The translations under genes were made by a program, and so were the position numbers. DNA of 64,000 bases from Watersipora subatra (lineage: Eukaryota; Bryozoa; Gymnolaemata; Cheilostomatida; Watersiporidae): the NCBI RefSeq assembly GCF_963576615.1, contig NC_088714.1, positions 27,710,558 to 27,774,557 on the forward strand, in the 5' to 3' direction. Below the pieces are notes generated by a model. It had not been told where the DNA came from. It saw nothing but the letters and a program-made list of their open reading frames with translations, and made no database searches. The first letter of the stretch is position 1, and each line of letters opens with the position of its first letter. Positions 24,401-33,523 of this stretch are shown piece by piece.

Positions 24401-27400
24401 GCGAGTGCAAGGCGATTGATTGCAAGACAACTATGAGGCAATTGATCGCGAGGCGATTAATTGCGAGGTGATTGATTGCGAGTGCGAGGCGATTGATTGC
24501 GAGGCGATTGATTGCGAGGCGATTGATTGCGAGGCGATTGATTGCGAGGCAATTGATTGCGAGGCGAGTGCAAGGCAATTGATTGCGAGGTGAGTGCGGG
24601 CCGATTGATTGCAAGGCGATTGATTGCGAGTGCGAGGCGATTGATTGCGAGTGCGAGTGCAAGAGCGCGATTGTCAACTGCTTGGCGGGTAAAAGACTGG
24701 TCGGCTGAGTTCGGGGGCTTGGCGGCAAAAGTGCGCGATCGTCAACTGCAAATATAGACGGGTATGAACGGATGCATGAATCTAGACGCATGAATCTAGA
24801 ATATTTACTAGATTTTACACGCATCTAGCTGTAAAACATTATTGACATACACGTATATGTGTATGCATACTCTGATCAGGGCAACAATTTCAGTAGATTG
24901 CATATTTGGAGTTGTTTTACAGTATGAAAGACAACTTTCAATAGACTTTATGCTGCACATGAATCTGTTCCGTATGCGGGTAATGCAGCTAGTTGGCTTA
25001 TAAACAGTGACAGGTAATGCACACTTGCCATTAGTCTGGCACATTGCCAATAGCTAATTTGGGTAAGCTAGTACTAATAAGCCTATTAAGATCTATTTGA
25101 AAGATCTTACTGATAAGAGCAGTGAGGGCAAGCATACAGTGACATTGCGCCATAAGGGAGAGCGGTGTGTGTATTTTCACTCACATAGTGACATGTATCG
25201 CCAAAGAAATCCATCAATCTCGGGTAGCTTAATGGTTTAGCATTTCATCTAGGGTATGGGAGGTCCTGGGATCAAATCTTTTGCGATACGGATTCTCCAT
25301 TCCAATATTTTAATAGTTATAGCTGGACAAATCGGATCGCACACACGCCTGCGGATGCACAGGTCACACAGGTACACCCACAAACTTTAAGATATACATA
25401 TATATGTAGAATGTTTGATAGCATTATTGCAGTTATCTTAACTCGGCTTACAATGGATTGAAAATCATAACTTCTGTTCAATTGCACATAAAATGCCAGT
25501 TTTGGCTCCAAACTGTAGTAAACATAAAAATGAGTGCAATGAGGTTTTTGCAACATTGTTAAATATAGTTATAAAATGAAAAAATACCTTCAAATTTAGA
25601 AGGTGATAAAATATTTAAAGCTCGAACGAATTGCGCTGCAGGGTAAGGCTATAATATCATCACAGATTAATTGCGAGCAATAGCTATTAACTGGTAGAGG
25701 TATTTCTCAGCTTCCCAATGCATATTTATTTAAAGATCTTTGATAAGTTCGAGGTGACTGAGCAGATTTATTGCATCCAAGAACGGTTAATGTCGCTCCG
25801 CACGAAGGAGATCAAATCTTCTGTGGTACGGATTCTTCATTCCAAAAATTTAATAGCTTTAACTATATATATATGCTATATATATATATATATATATATA
25901 CTAGCTGTACCACCCGGCGTTGCTCGGGTAATCAAAAAGTCTTTGTACAGAAAATTTACTTCTATTTAACATATAACAACATTTGCCATTCTAACTTTCA
26001 AATTACATATCATGAAAAAAAGTATTTTGTGTAAATGAAATAAAATAAGAGAGAACATAACAACAACTGTAAAAGTTTTCAAACTTTGTCGAACGACTTT
26101 TAAATTTCATATCATGAGGAAAATGTTTCATGAAGGTCAAATAAATTTAAAAAAATAAAACGACTGTAAAAAGTTTTCTATGTACATGTAAATGTGAAAT
26201 ATTTAGCAAGTATAACAGCTAATTTAAAGTGGTTTTGCTTTGATTAAAATAAAATATGATTCGGTAATGATACAATTACTACAAACTGAAAAAACAAAAT
26301 AAAAATCCAGAATATGTAGAATTAGTAATAAAAATTCTTGCATAGAAGTGTGTGTGTATGAAAAAGGTTACTGTTCCACCAAGAGCTCTCCATCAAAACT
26401 TTGAATACGACGATACTGGTATCTCTCGATTTCGCTACAAATGTCAAATGAGCTATCATACTGACATTGTCTGACCGGACTGAGAGATAATGTCGAAACT
26501 CTTCTCCACAAAAACAATATATATGTCCGCGTGAGAAGACCTGGCCTTGACCCCAGATATAGTAATTGAACCTTATGAAAAATATTTTTAACAGTGACAT
26601 CGTAATGCGTGACAACATTGCTAAAGTAATCATCATGCGCTATAGCTATAGCCGGACTGACACGTATAGAAATTAGAAGACTATAGTTCATATTGGAAAA
26701 AGTTCGTTTCAGGTTACAACGGTTCCTTAGTTGACTCGCTGATTGCCACAAAATATAAAATGTTCGCTTGAGTAGTGAACCTACATGTAAGTTACCGTTT
26801 GATTATCTGAAAAATATACAATAGGAACCTGATATAATCTTTCAATAGAATCAAAATGAGTGATGATGGAGAAAGTCTGACAGGCAAAGGAGAAAGCAAT
26901 AAGGGATGGTGAGCGAATAGTGTTGTAGATACTAGAAGTTTGTCTATCTCTGTAGGGTATCTCCAGTGGCGTGGTTAGCTTGTGTAGATAAAATGGTTCA
27001 ATTTTAGAAAAATAAAATACAAAATGCCGATGCAACGTATATATTTTGGAAAGGTGGTGGCGGAATATTTTGGAGAAGGCAGTAAAAAATGGGCTACTTG
27101 TTCAAAACGGATGAAATAGACTGGGTTATACTGTATACATATTCAATATTTATTTACTGTATATATCTATAGGTTTCAGACTGTAAGCCTGTTACATGTA
27201 GGCTTACTCATATAAGCCTGTTACATACAGGCTTATATGAGTGTAAGCCATGTTCAGAGCAAAAGCTGCTGTGTCCAAACTAAACAGTAAAGCTACTCAT
27301 CTGAACAAAGAATCATGAATTGTACACTCCTGTGCTCAAACTACTCAAACAAAAGTATGAGCATGGCATGTATAAACTATCTACATAGTTACTGAGAAGA

Positions 27401-30400
27401 GTGTCTAATCAGGTTAAACTTACCAAGAGGATTAATACGGAGGAGCTGATCGGCCAATTCTATACCTGAAGCATAACACACATTTATTATTATACACATC
27501 AGTATATATTCATAATTGTATCATACCGAGTTATTTTAGAGTATGAACTGCATAGATTATCGAGAAGGAAAACATAAAAAGATGAAGGTCCTATGAAGAT
27601 GAACTTACACAAAATTTTAGAAAATGTTTATCAGCAATTATCAATATTTTTTTATCATTTGTGATTGTTTTTGATGCTTGAGATGATCTGATTGCCAGAA
27701 TGTTTCAAGATTAAAATTGACAAAACTTGATTGTGGTTGAAATGCCGAGAGGAAAGATACACATAAAATGACATCACTAGTTGCTATCATTGCTGTAGTT
27801 GATATCAGCAATTGCAGACATGTTGAAGCGTTATATGTGTCTGTTCGGTCAGATTCTTTGCAACTGTCGACATCACGATTGCTTTTTGCTTGATCTGAAT
27901 GGTTTAATCACGATCAAGTTTTCATTCAATTTTAATCCATAAGCATCCTGGCAGTCAAATCATCTTAAACAAAAAACAATTGTGAACTATCAAACGTACT
28001 GATACTTTTTGATAAAACTTACTAAAATTAATTTTTTGTGCAAGTTCTAGTAAGTAGTAGGAACAGGCAGCTGTAATTGGCAAAAACACAAAAAGCCAAT
28101 GAGGGAGTCAGTCAGACTCATAGAAAAAAGTGTCTCAAACAAGGATAGCTATCAGACACAATGATTTCAGAATATGCGTATTCGATGAGGAGCTGTAAAA
28201 CTTACATAACTGCTTTCAACATCATAACAAAACATTTAAAATCAAAGAGTTGCTCACCCGCTTTCAAGGTCTCTAAAAGTTCATTTTGCAGGCCTGTAGC
28301 TGTCTGATCTGCGGTGTACAGTAAATTTGCTAAGCCCATACCTATGATCAATATTCTATTATTAGAGTACAAGTCCTAGTAAACAACAAATTGTAAAGAA
28401 CATACCAAGTAACAACCTACCTATTGTGTTCACATTAATTTCATTACAAAAAATTATTATTCTTTTATCATAAATAATGGACGTATTTGGGTTGTACATT
28501 TAACATACATGTACATTGCGCTTTAGGAGTCAGCATATTTCACCACAGGTACAAGAGATCAAACAAAGTCTGCTTCAAGTAAATGTGTGTGTACGTTGGT
28601 ATGTGTAGAATGAATGTGTAAACTGATACGTATAAAATGAATGTGTAAGTTGGTACGTGTACAACCAGCGTGTAAGTTGGTACGTGTACGTTGGTATGTG
28701 TAGAATAAACGGTGTTTAAACATATTCTTAATGCTAATCAAAGTAAAAGTAAGTTTTTTTAGGAACTGTCAGACTCAAACCTATAGTTCCAAACATCGGC
28801 AAATGCGGTACGGTTTAGATTCTCTGTACATACAGTTATATGATTAAATGAATTAATTAATTTAATTAATTAATAAATCTAATTAGTTAATTGAAATTTT
28901 GGATTCTAATCTTCATGCTATTCAAAATTCTAAAAGAAATGTAGGACTTTTTATTTTGATTACGGATCATGATGAAACTTGATTACTGAGCCGAGATGAG
29001 TGAGCACGAGCACGATGATACATCTTTCACAACCGTGGCATAAGACCTTTACAAATATTCTAATGCTATTAGGTTGTGAAGAAAACTCACAAGAGTGGGG
29101 TAGGGACAACCCCTAGCTCTAGTCTCTGCGCTGTAACCAACGCTATAACCTGCTGAAACCAACAGGAGAGAACACAACTCTTGTAAGTATAATTATTTAA
29201 TTATCCAATTTATTTGTAGTAATTTTGTGTGAGCTTGCTGTTAGTGACGATTATAAACGATATTTCTCCAATAATAACGACTTTATTATAGTAATACTAA
29301 TCATGCGTCTAATTCAAGAGTCAAACACAAGCTGAACTGCCTAAAAATTAGTGGCAGTATTTACATTACATAAGCGATTGGCTTAGAGATTGACGGTTAT
29401 CGTTTAAACCGACCAATCATATAGTCTTACTGACTGCCGAGTTTCTAAGAATTTTCCCATTCAGAACAATAAAAAATTATTGCTAGAAAATGAGCCACTG
29501 CAGTGTAACAATCTGAACACTAACAAAAAGACCAGAAAGTTCTACATATACTAGATAAGGAACAGTAATTGTAACAAAACAGTATGACATATCTCGATAA
29601 TGAAAAGGGCTAATTACCAAATCTTATCTCGAGAAGATGTATGAATAATAACGGAAACAATATTGTTTAAGTAACTTAAACAACTGATACTTAATGGGAG
29701 CAGAAACTAGATGATTCTGACACGTAACCATAAACATAAGAAAATTCTTCAAAAGAGCGAACAGTCAGAAATAAATTATAAAAGATTGTTCACTGCGTAA
29801 AAATCTTAAAACATGGCGTTTGTTATCTTTCCTAGATCAGCCACTGTCCCAGAATTTCTCTATATATATCGCCTATGTCATCTTTTCCTTTTATCAGTCT
29901 ATTATACTTTTCTGCGTCGGGTGTCTGAAGCGCCTTGATGAGCCTGACGTCCATGGGACCGATAGCATCCAAATAAGACAATTCTTCGGAGTTATTCCCC
30001 CCACAGTCTTTTTCATGGCCACCGCTCCTTTCTTAGAGTTTGTTCTTTAGAATATCTCGCTTTATTTTTACATTTACACAACAGTTGCAACAACAGAACG
30101 CATGCATTACAACAAATCTTTTCATTGTTTACTAAAAATACAAGTTCATGACTAGAAATAAGCAAATAAACATGCATATGGTGTGATCATATCTGTACAG
30201 ATTGTTATCTTCAACCATTAAAATAAGAAAATGTTAAAAATTTGGCCTGAATAATAATTCAAAAACATAATTTTCAATTGTTTGCATATTTGAAATCAAA
30301 ACAAAATGATGATTGATTTAATATATAATTTATGAATATTGATTAAATTCACATTGAGTAACACTTGTCTAAATATTTTAGTATTTTTAGCTTACAATAA

Positions 30401-32815
30401 TTTAATACTTCTTTTCTAACAAACGCATTCATTGTATGCTAAAATGCTTCAATGGATTTGTCCTTTTTATGCCAGTCACATCATACTATGAGTGGCAAGC
30501 AGAAGATAACTCCAAGTTTATGGATAACTCCAAAAATTCATAATTTTTTCAATATCTGTTCATTTGTACCTCCTTAAGTTGTGCATAGAGAATTCACATA
30601 TAGCTCTAATTATAAATGTAACTTACCGTAACTAAAACTAACAGCTAACACAATTAATGTTAACACAAAGCTTCACTCGATGTACATGTATACTACATAC
30701 CTCACTGTAACAAGATTTCTGTGGCATTTCTTGTAAAACTTAAAACTTTGAGTAGCAGCATAAATTGACTCTTTTCTGTTTCTGTCTTACATGTAGGTTC
30801 TTCATACAGTTGAAAGATGACTGGGATATTAGTGCTTATCTGCTTACAGCCTGAGAAATGGCATACCATCTGACGTATGATCATTCATTTGTGCTTATGA
30901 TAGTCTGTTGACAGTAAAAGGCTCTAAAATCACCAAAAAATGAAACGGTTAAAACAATAAATTTCTTATGTAATGATTGCAATATCAAAAGATGCCATAC
31001 AATAATAATTCTTCATAGTGTAACATAATATAATCTAACTTAGTACAATAATAAACAACAGAAAAGAGATAGTTAAATTAGCTCTATTGCTAGGTACTAT
31101 TGGATATTATCACTTTTCAAATGCAAATCATCCCAAAAACCTTTCATTTCTTTTATAAAAATTCTGATGCAGCTTTTGAAATGTTTTCACAATGATTTAC
31201 TCATAATTGAAAACTGTTTGTACTGGTTGCAGTTTTTATTATAATTTGGTGAAATTACTGGTATGTCTAACATTTCTTGTAGTTTCGATCCATTTACGAG
31301 TGAATACTTAACATTTTAAAAACCTAGTATGCAAACCTCAAACATTTTAACGTAGCAATCTCAAATTCCTAACAGACGTTATAAGTTACTTCTATTCTGG
31401 CAGTCTTGAGAGCCATGATAGATTGTCAGATCTACCAATAGAGCGTAGAGAATAATTGTATGCACAATACTTCTATAATAATGCAAGATGAAGGATTTGT
31501 AGTGTAGTATGATGGTAGTGAAGATGAATGTCTTCGGTTCAAATCCTGAATGATGCAATATCTTTTTTCAAACTTGAACTTGGTTACGGACAGACAGACA
31601 AATGAACTAGTACTCTGACAGTACTGGCAATACTCTGGCTGACAAAGCACAGAGAATAACTATTGACACCATTATTCTAAAATGACATCAAGTGGCTGAT
31701 TCACCCTGGTGCTATAATATGGGTCTACCAAGCCAGAAGTTGCGAGTTCAAATCCCGTTAAACTCAATATTTTTTCCTCACCTCTAAGTGTCGCTTTGGC
31801 CTAATGAATTGATGAACAATTAGATGGAAGGACTGATGAACGGAAGGACACAGATCTTATTATGTTAAAGTTTATGAGTGCATCATGAAGAGGTTGTATT
31901 TTAACAACTTTGGTATGTGTATCTTTAGTTCTATTTAATATTACTAATCACTACAGCATGGTATAAGTCTTTGTGTGGGCTTAAAGCAACTAAACAAACA
32001 TTTTTCTACTACAGACCCGAGCAAACTTCAGTCAGCTGGCTACATCCAGCCCTTTGTAATGTGTAACTTCTCTGCCATACAAATCTTGAACACCGTAATT
32101 GAAAAGCATTACGCTACTTTGGTATGAACATAGCGGCATAAGAGAGAGAAGGTTCACTCATTTCTGACCGAGTGCATAGGGTTTCAAAAGTACCGCAAAT
32201 ATGAAGCTATTTAGTACCGCAACTTAGACTTGGAACATTATCTCTAAATTGTTTATCGCCGTAAATAAATATGCATTAGAAAGCTGAGAGATTTCTTTGC
32301 AAGCTGATATATTTTGCTTGCAGTTAACATATAAAGAATTTAGTTATAATTTGTTTAAGCAATCATTTTTTGCGACATGCCAAGTGTGAATGAATTATTG
32401 TTTCTATAAATATATTTAACATCGTGGTAAAAAAACCTATTTCACTCCCTTTACTAATTGTTTTTTTTATTTAACCTATACACCACAATTTAACAGACCC
32501 TATTATAAATATTTACAAAATGCTTTATTCTCCTGATTATCAGTACTAGCTATTCAAATTACGGTATTTAATTGAGGACATTTTACAATGAAAGAAAGTT
32601 GGTGGTCCTCTGACATAAATCAGGGTTCTTATGTGGCTCCTGATAGAAATTAAATGCCCACCCCGCTTTACCACAGTGTTTTACAGACGGACAGTTGCTA
32701 GCCTGATGCAACCAGCCAAAGAAGTTACACCTTTCAACTCCGTAGTAGTTCTGCTCTAAATGTTGAGAGTTCAAAGAGCGCAGTTTAAACTGCTTTGCTC
32801 TATCAGTTTCATGAT
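18474..32815 (-). CDS. Probable multi-exon gene for a single-pass membrane protein (tentative model)
   Basis: Candidate exons in transcript order: 32815-32672, 30850-30791, 28341-28258, 27465-27424, 21325-20882, 19971-19858, 18578-18474. Each has AG before it and GT after it, stays open, is a multiple of three (144, 60, 84, 42, 444, 114, 105 bases) and starts and ends in phase 1, so any neighbours join in frame. The best-supported exon, 21325-20882, encodes Ser/Thr-rich sequence, then a membrane span [20 protein letters not shown] and a basic [12 protein letters not shown] tail. The next exon adds [20 protein letters not shown], presumably cytoplasmic. The second and third exons give [18 protein letters not shown] and [16 protein letters not shown]; the first has several Cys. 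Symmetrical phase-1 exons are typical of modular extracellular proteins, which would fit a type I membrane topology. Neither a start nor an end is established, and no family is recognised. The outer exons are the least certain. Confidence 0.4.
18830..18900. repeat. AT-rich palindromic tract
   Basis: Alternates TATATAACATATTTTATAAA-type blocks in both orientations, making a local palindrome of A and T with almost no G or C. Low complexity; no function inferred. Confidence 0.6.
19425..19630. repeat. CA/CG alternating purine-pyrimidine tract
   Basis: About 200 bases rich in CACACA, CGCGCG and CACATGGTA-type units. Alternating CA and CG steps of this length are the kind of sequence known to adopt Z-DNA. 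Overlapping minus-strand frames here (Val/Cys/Arg-rich) are compositional artefacts. Confidence 0.8.
20050..20700 (+). repeat. 26-bp tandem array containing a splice-donor-like string
   Basis: About 24 imperfect copies of ACTATGGTAAGTACAATACT followed by TTAAAC. Each unit contains GGTAAGTACA, a good match to a 5-prime splice site, on the plus strand. The array sits in an intron of the proposed minus-strand gene, so it is antisense to that transcript. Variants GTAAGTAAAAT and CTACGG occur in patches. Confidence 0.9.
21540..21660 (+). mobile_element. (TA)n microsatellite joined to a CCCGGCG repeat element
   Basis: A TATATA run leads directly into ACTAGCAAAATGCCCGGCGT then TGCGCAGGTATTAC. The same arrangement, a TA run followed by ACTAGC and CCCGGCGTTGC, occurs at 25862-25935. 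Related core sequence lies near 54290 and, reversed, near 46540. It is a microsatellite-associated interspersed repeat. Confidence 0.75.
22099..23150 (+). repeat. Locally duplicated segments
   Basis: Two blocks are each present twice. Block one, CAAAAAGGTAAGTA through CAATGTTGTA to ATGAATTGCC and CACCTCCACTAC, is at about 22099-22190 and 22984-23070. Block two, TTGGATTTGC through ACTGTTTGTGATAGTAAACA to CGAGTTACT, is at about 22845-22905 and 23080-23148. No coding function is evident. Confidence 0.7.
24015..24995. repeat. 15-bp minisatellite flanked by direct repeats
   Basis: The core at about 24270-24680 holds roughly 25 imperfect copies of GAGGCGATTGATTGC, with local variants GAGTGCGAGGCGATT. 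It is flanked by two copies of a roughly 125-bp sequence, at 24035-24160 and 24875-24995, sharing GCATATTTGGAGTTGTTTTA, CAGTATGAAAGACAA and ACATGAATCTGTT. The array seems to sit between the halves of a duplicated element. Long frames on the minus strand (AINRL repeats) follow from the 15-base period. Confidence 0.85.
25218..25320 (+). mobile_element. tRNA-derived SINE-like copy
   Basis: The head has an exact A-box TAGCTTAATGG and, about 40 bases later, a B-box GGGATCAAATC, the internal promoter spacing of RNA polymerase III genes. After it comes ACGGATTCTCCATTCC. That downstream string also occurs at about 25825 and 54575, so it is a family body. It does not fold as a complete tRNA by eye. 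Confidence 0.7.
25408..25790 (+). mobile_element. Dispersed repeat, copy 2 of 2
   Basis: Second copy of the element at 17630-18010, colinear over about 380 bases. Its right end runs into CTCCGCACGAAGGAGATCAA and ACGGATTCTTCATTCC, linking it to the SINE-like body sequence and then to the (TA)n/CCCGGCG element. The three repeats may form one composite unit here. Confidence 0.75.
25862..26120 (+). mobile_element. (TA)n microsatellite plus CCCGGCG element, longer copy
   Basis: TATATA runs, then CTAGCTGTACCACCCGGCGT and TGCTCGGGTAAT, then about 180 bases of AT-rich body with AACATTTGCCATTCTAACTT and TCATGAAAAAAAGTATTTTG. The body is matched in reverse at about 46480-46565 and in the same orientation near 53660-53740. 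Confidence 0.75.
26368..26751 (-). CDS. Hypothetical open frame, unrecognised
   Basis: An open frame of 127 codons that starts [20 protein letters not shown] and ends [10 protein letters not shown] before a stop. A second overlapping minus-strand frame is open for 104 codons, so at most one is real. No splice context or family similarity supports it. It lies in an intron of the proposed minus-strand membrane-protein gene next to repeats, and may be part of a decayed mobile element. Confidence 0.15.
   Translation of the reverse strand: MWQSASQLRNRCNLKRTFSNMNYSLLISIRVSPAIAIAHDDYFSNVVTHYDVTVKNIFHKVQLLYLGSRPGLLTRTYILFLWRRVSTLSLSPVRQCQYDSSFDICSEIERYQYRRIQSFDGELLVEQ
27183..27250. repeat. Palindromic GTAAGCCTGTTACAT hairpin
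   Basis: GTAAGCCTGTTACATGTAGG, then CTTACTCATATAAGCCTGTT and ACATACAGGCTTATATGAGT, form two nested palindromes able to make a cruciform. Short and local; no role inferred. Confidence 0.75.
27598..28045. mobile_element. Long-TIR MITE, copy 2
   Basis: Colinear with the element at 1812-2255. Arms of about 130 bases start near ATTTTAGAAAATGTTTATCA and TTGTTTTTGATGCTTGAGAT and return reversed as ATCATCTTAAACAAAAAACA and TTTTTGATAAAAC. It lies in the intron between the proposed exons 28341-28258 and 27465-27424, and has no coding capacity. Confidence 0.75.
28570..28720. repeat. Short tandem repeat of GTGTAAGTTGGTACGT units
   Basis: About five imperfect copies of a roughly 30-base unit containing GTTGGTACGTGTA or GTTGGTATGTGTAGAATGAA. 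The minus-strand reading frame across it (TRTNLH repeats) is a consequence of the period. Confidence 0.7.
29832..29954 (-). CDS. Possible small exon or short ORF
   Basis: From ATG at 29954 the frame reads [20 protein letters not shown] and ends REILGQWLI before TAG (40 residues). The frame is also open upstream of the ATG as [20 protein letters not shown]. The charge pattern looks helical and protein-like, but there is no strong donor or acceptor in a phase that fits the neighbouring proposed exons. A spliced exon of the minus-strand gene, an independent short gene or chance are all possible. Confidence 0.25.
   Translation of the reverse strand: MDVRLIKALQTPDAEKYNRLIKGKDDIGDIYREILGQWLI
31480..31870 (+). 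mobile_element. Two SINE-like copies in tandem
   Basis: At about 31490-31610 a head with B-box GGTTCAAATCC is followed by GGACAGACAGACAAATG. At about 31690-31870 another head with GAGTTCAAATCCC is followed by GGAAGGACACAGATCTTATT and ATGTTAAAG. That terminal string is the reverse complement of the start of the minus-strand copies at 9698 and 48225, so all belong to one family in both orientations. Confidence 0.65.
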
Positions 32816-32845
32816 CTACAAAATAAGTCAACAGTATTGAACTCT

Positions 32846-32995
32846 GAGCAGCTGCCTGACAGCAGATCCTTTAGCACAAGTCAGAGAGACAGTGCACACT
32901 AAATGTGGTATGATGTCTATTTTAATCATTGTATTTAACCAGAGGTTCAGATAGATGCTTCCTGGCTGCCGCAATATTAATGACTGGATATCAAG
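32846..32995 (+). pseudogene. Decayed duplicate of SLC5 intron 1 end and exon 2
   Basis: This segment parallels 34028-34200, which holds the end of intron 1 and exon 2 of the SLC5 gene. Shared strings in order are AGCTGCCTGACA, CAGATGC or CAGATCC, TTAGCA or CTAGCA, AGAGAGACAGT, TGTCTATTT, CAGAGGTTCAG, CTTCCTGGCTG against CTTCTTAGCTG, and CGCAATAT. The acceptor CAG before TCATCATG is lost, and the Gly-Gly-Tyr codons and the frame are disrupted, so it cannot serve as an exon. It lies about 0.5 kb upstream of the SLC5 start codon. Confidence 0.6.
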
Positions 32996-33523
32996 CAGAT
33001 AGCCAGTCATTAATACTGATTCATGACACATGTGTATATTAGTAGATGGTCCATTAGTAGAATAGTAGCAGCTACAATGGTGTTTTGTGATAGCCATTGT
33101 AAAGGTACTCCTCTAGTGATTCAGTTCTGCAAAAGCTGAATGAAGAGTCAGCGTGAACTGCAAATAGTAGCATAATCACATACGTGATCTCACTATTGTC
33201 AGCATTCACATGAACTATGTAATTACGCTCGCAGGCAGGCGTGTATACATGTAGATCTTAGCGGAAGTAACCAATACCGTTGCTACAAGCAAATTTATTG
33301 ATTTAGGGTGTGCCAGCTATGTATTTTCTGATTGGTCACACAATGCATTCTTTCGCATGATTGGTTAAAAAAGCATTATGAAGCTAAACAAATGTAAACA
33401 CAAAGGTGGCAGCATCACCAAAACGAATGAGTACTACCTGCCTAGCTGACACACTTTAATCTAACCTTGTGCGGTTGAATAGCTTCAAATCATCAACTAG
33501 TGGCAAATCTTTTGTCTATAAAA

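Noticed and set aside
24102..24824. 240-codon minus-strand frame with AINRL repeats
   Set aside because: Follows from the 15-base minisatellite; no start or splice context.
25218..25290. Functional tRNA gene
   Set aside because: A and B boxes are present, but no complete cloverleaf or acceptor stem is visible, and the sequence continues into a repeated SINE-like body.
29090..29160. Minus-strand exon candidate ending at a GTGAGT donor
   Set aside because: Several acceptors are possible, phases do not fit the neighbours, and the sequence looks like a tRNA-derived SINE head.
33514..33521. TATA box at the SLC5 start codon
   Set aside because: TATAAAAATG overlaps the start codon itself, so it cannot position transcription for this transcript.
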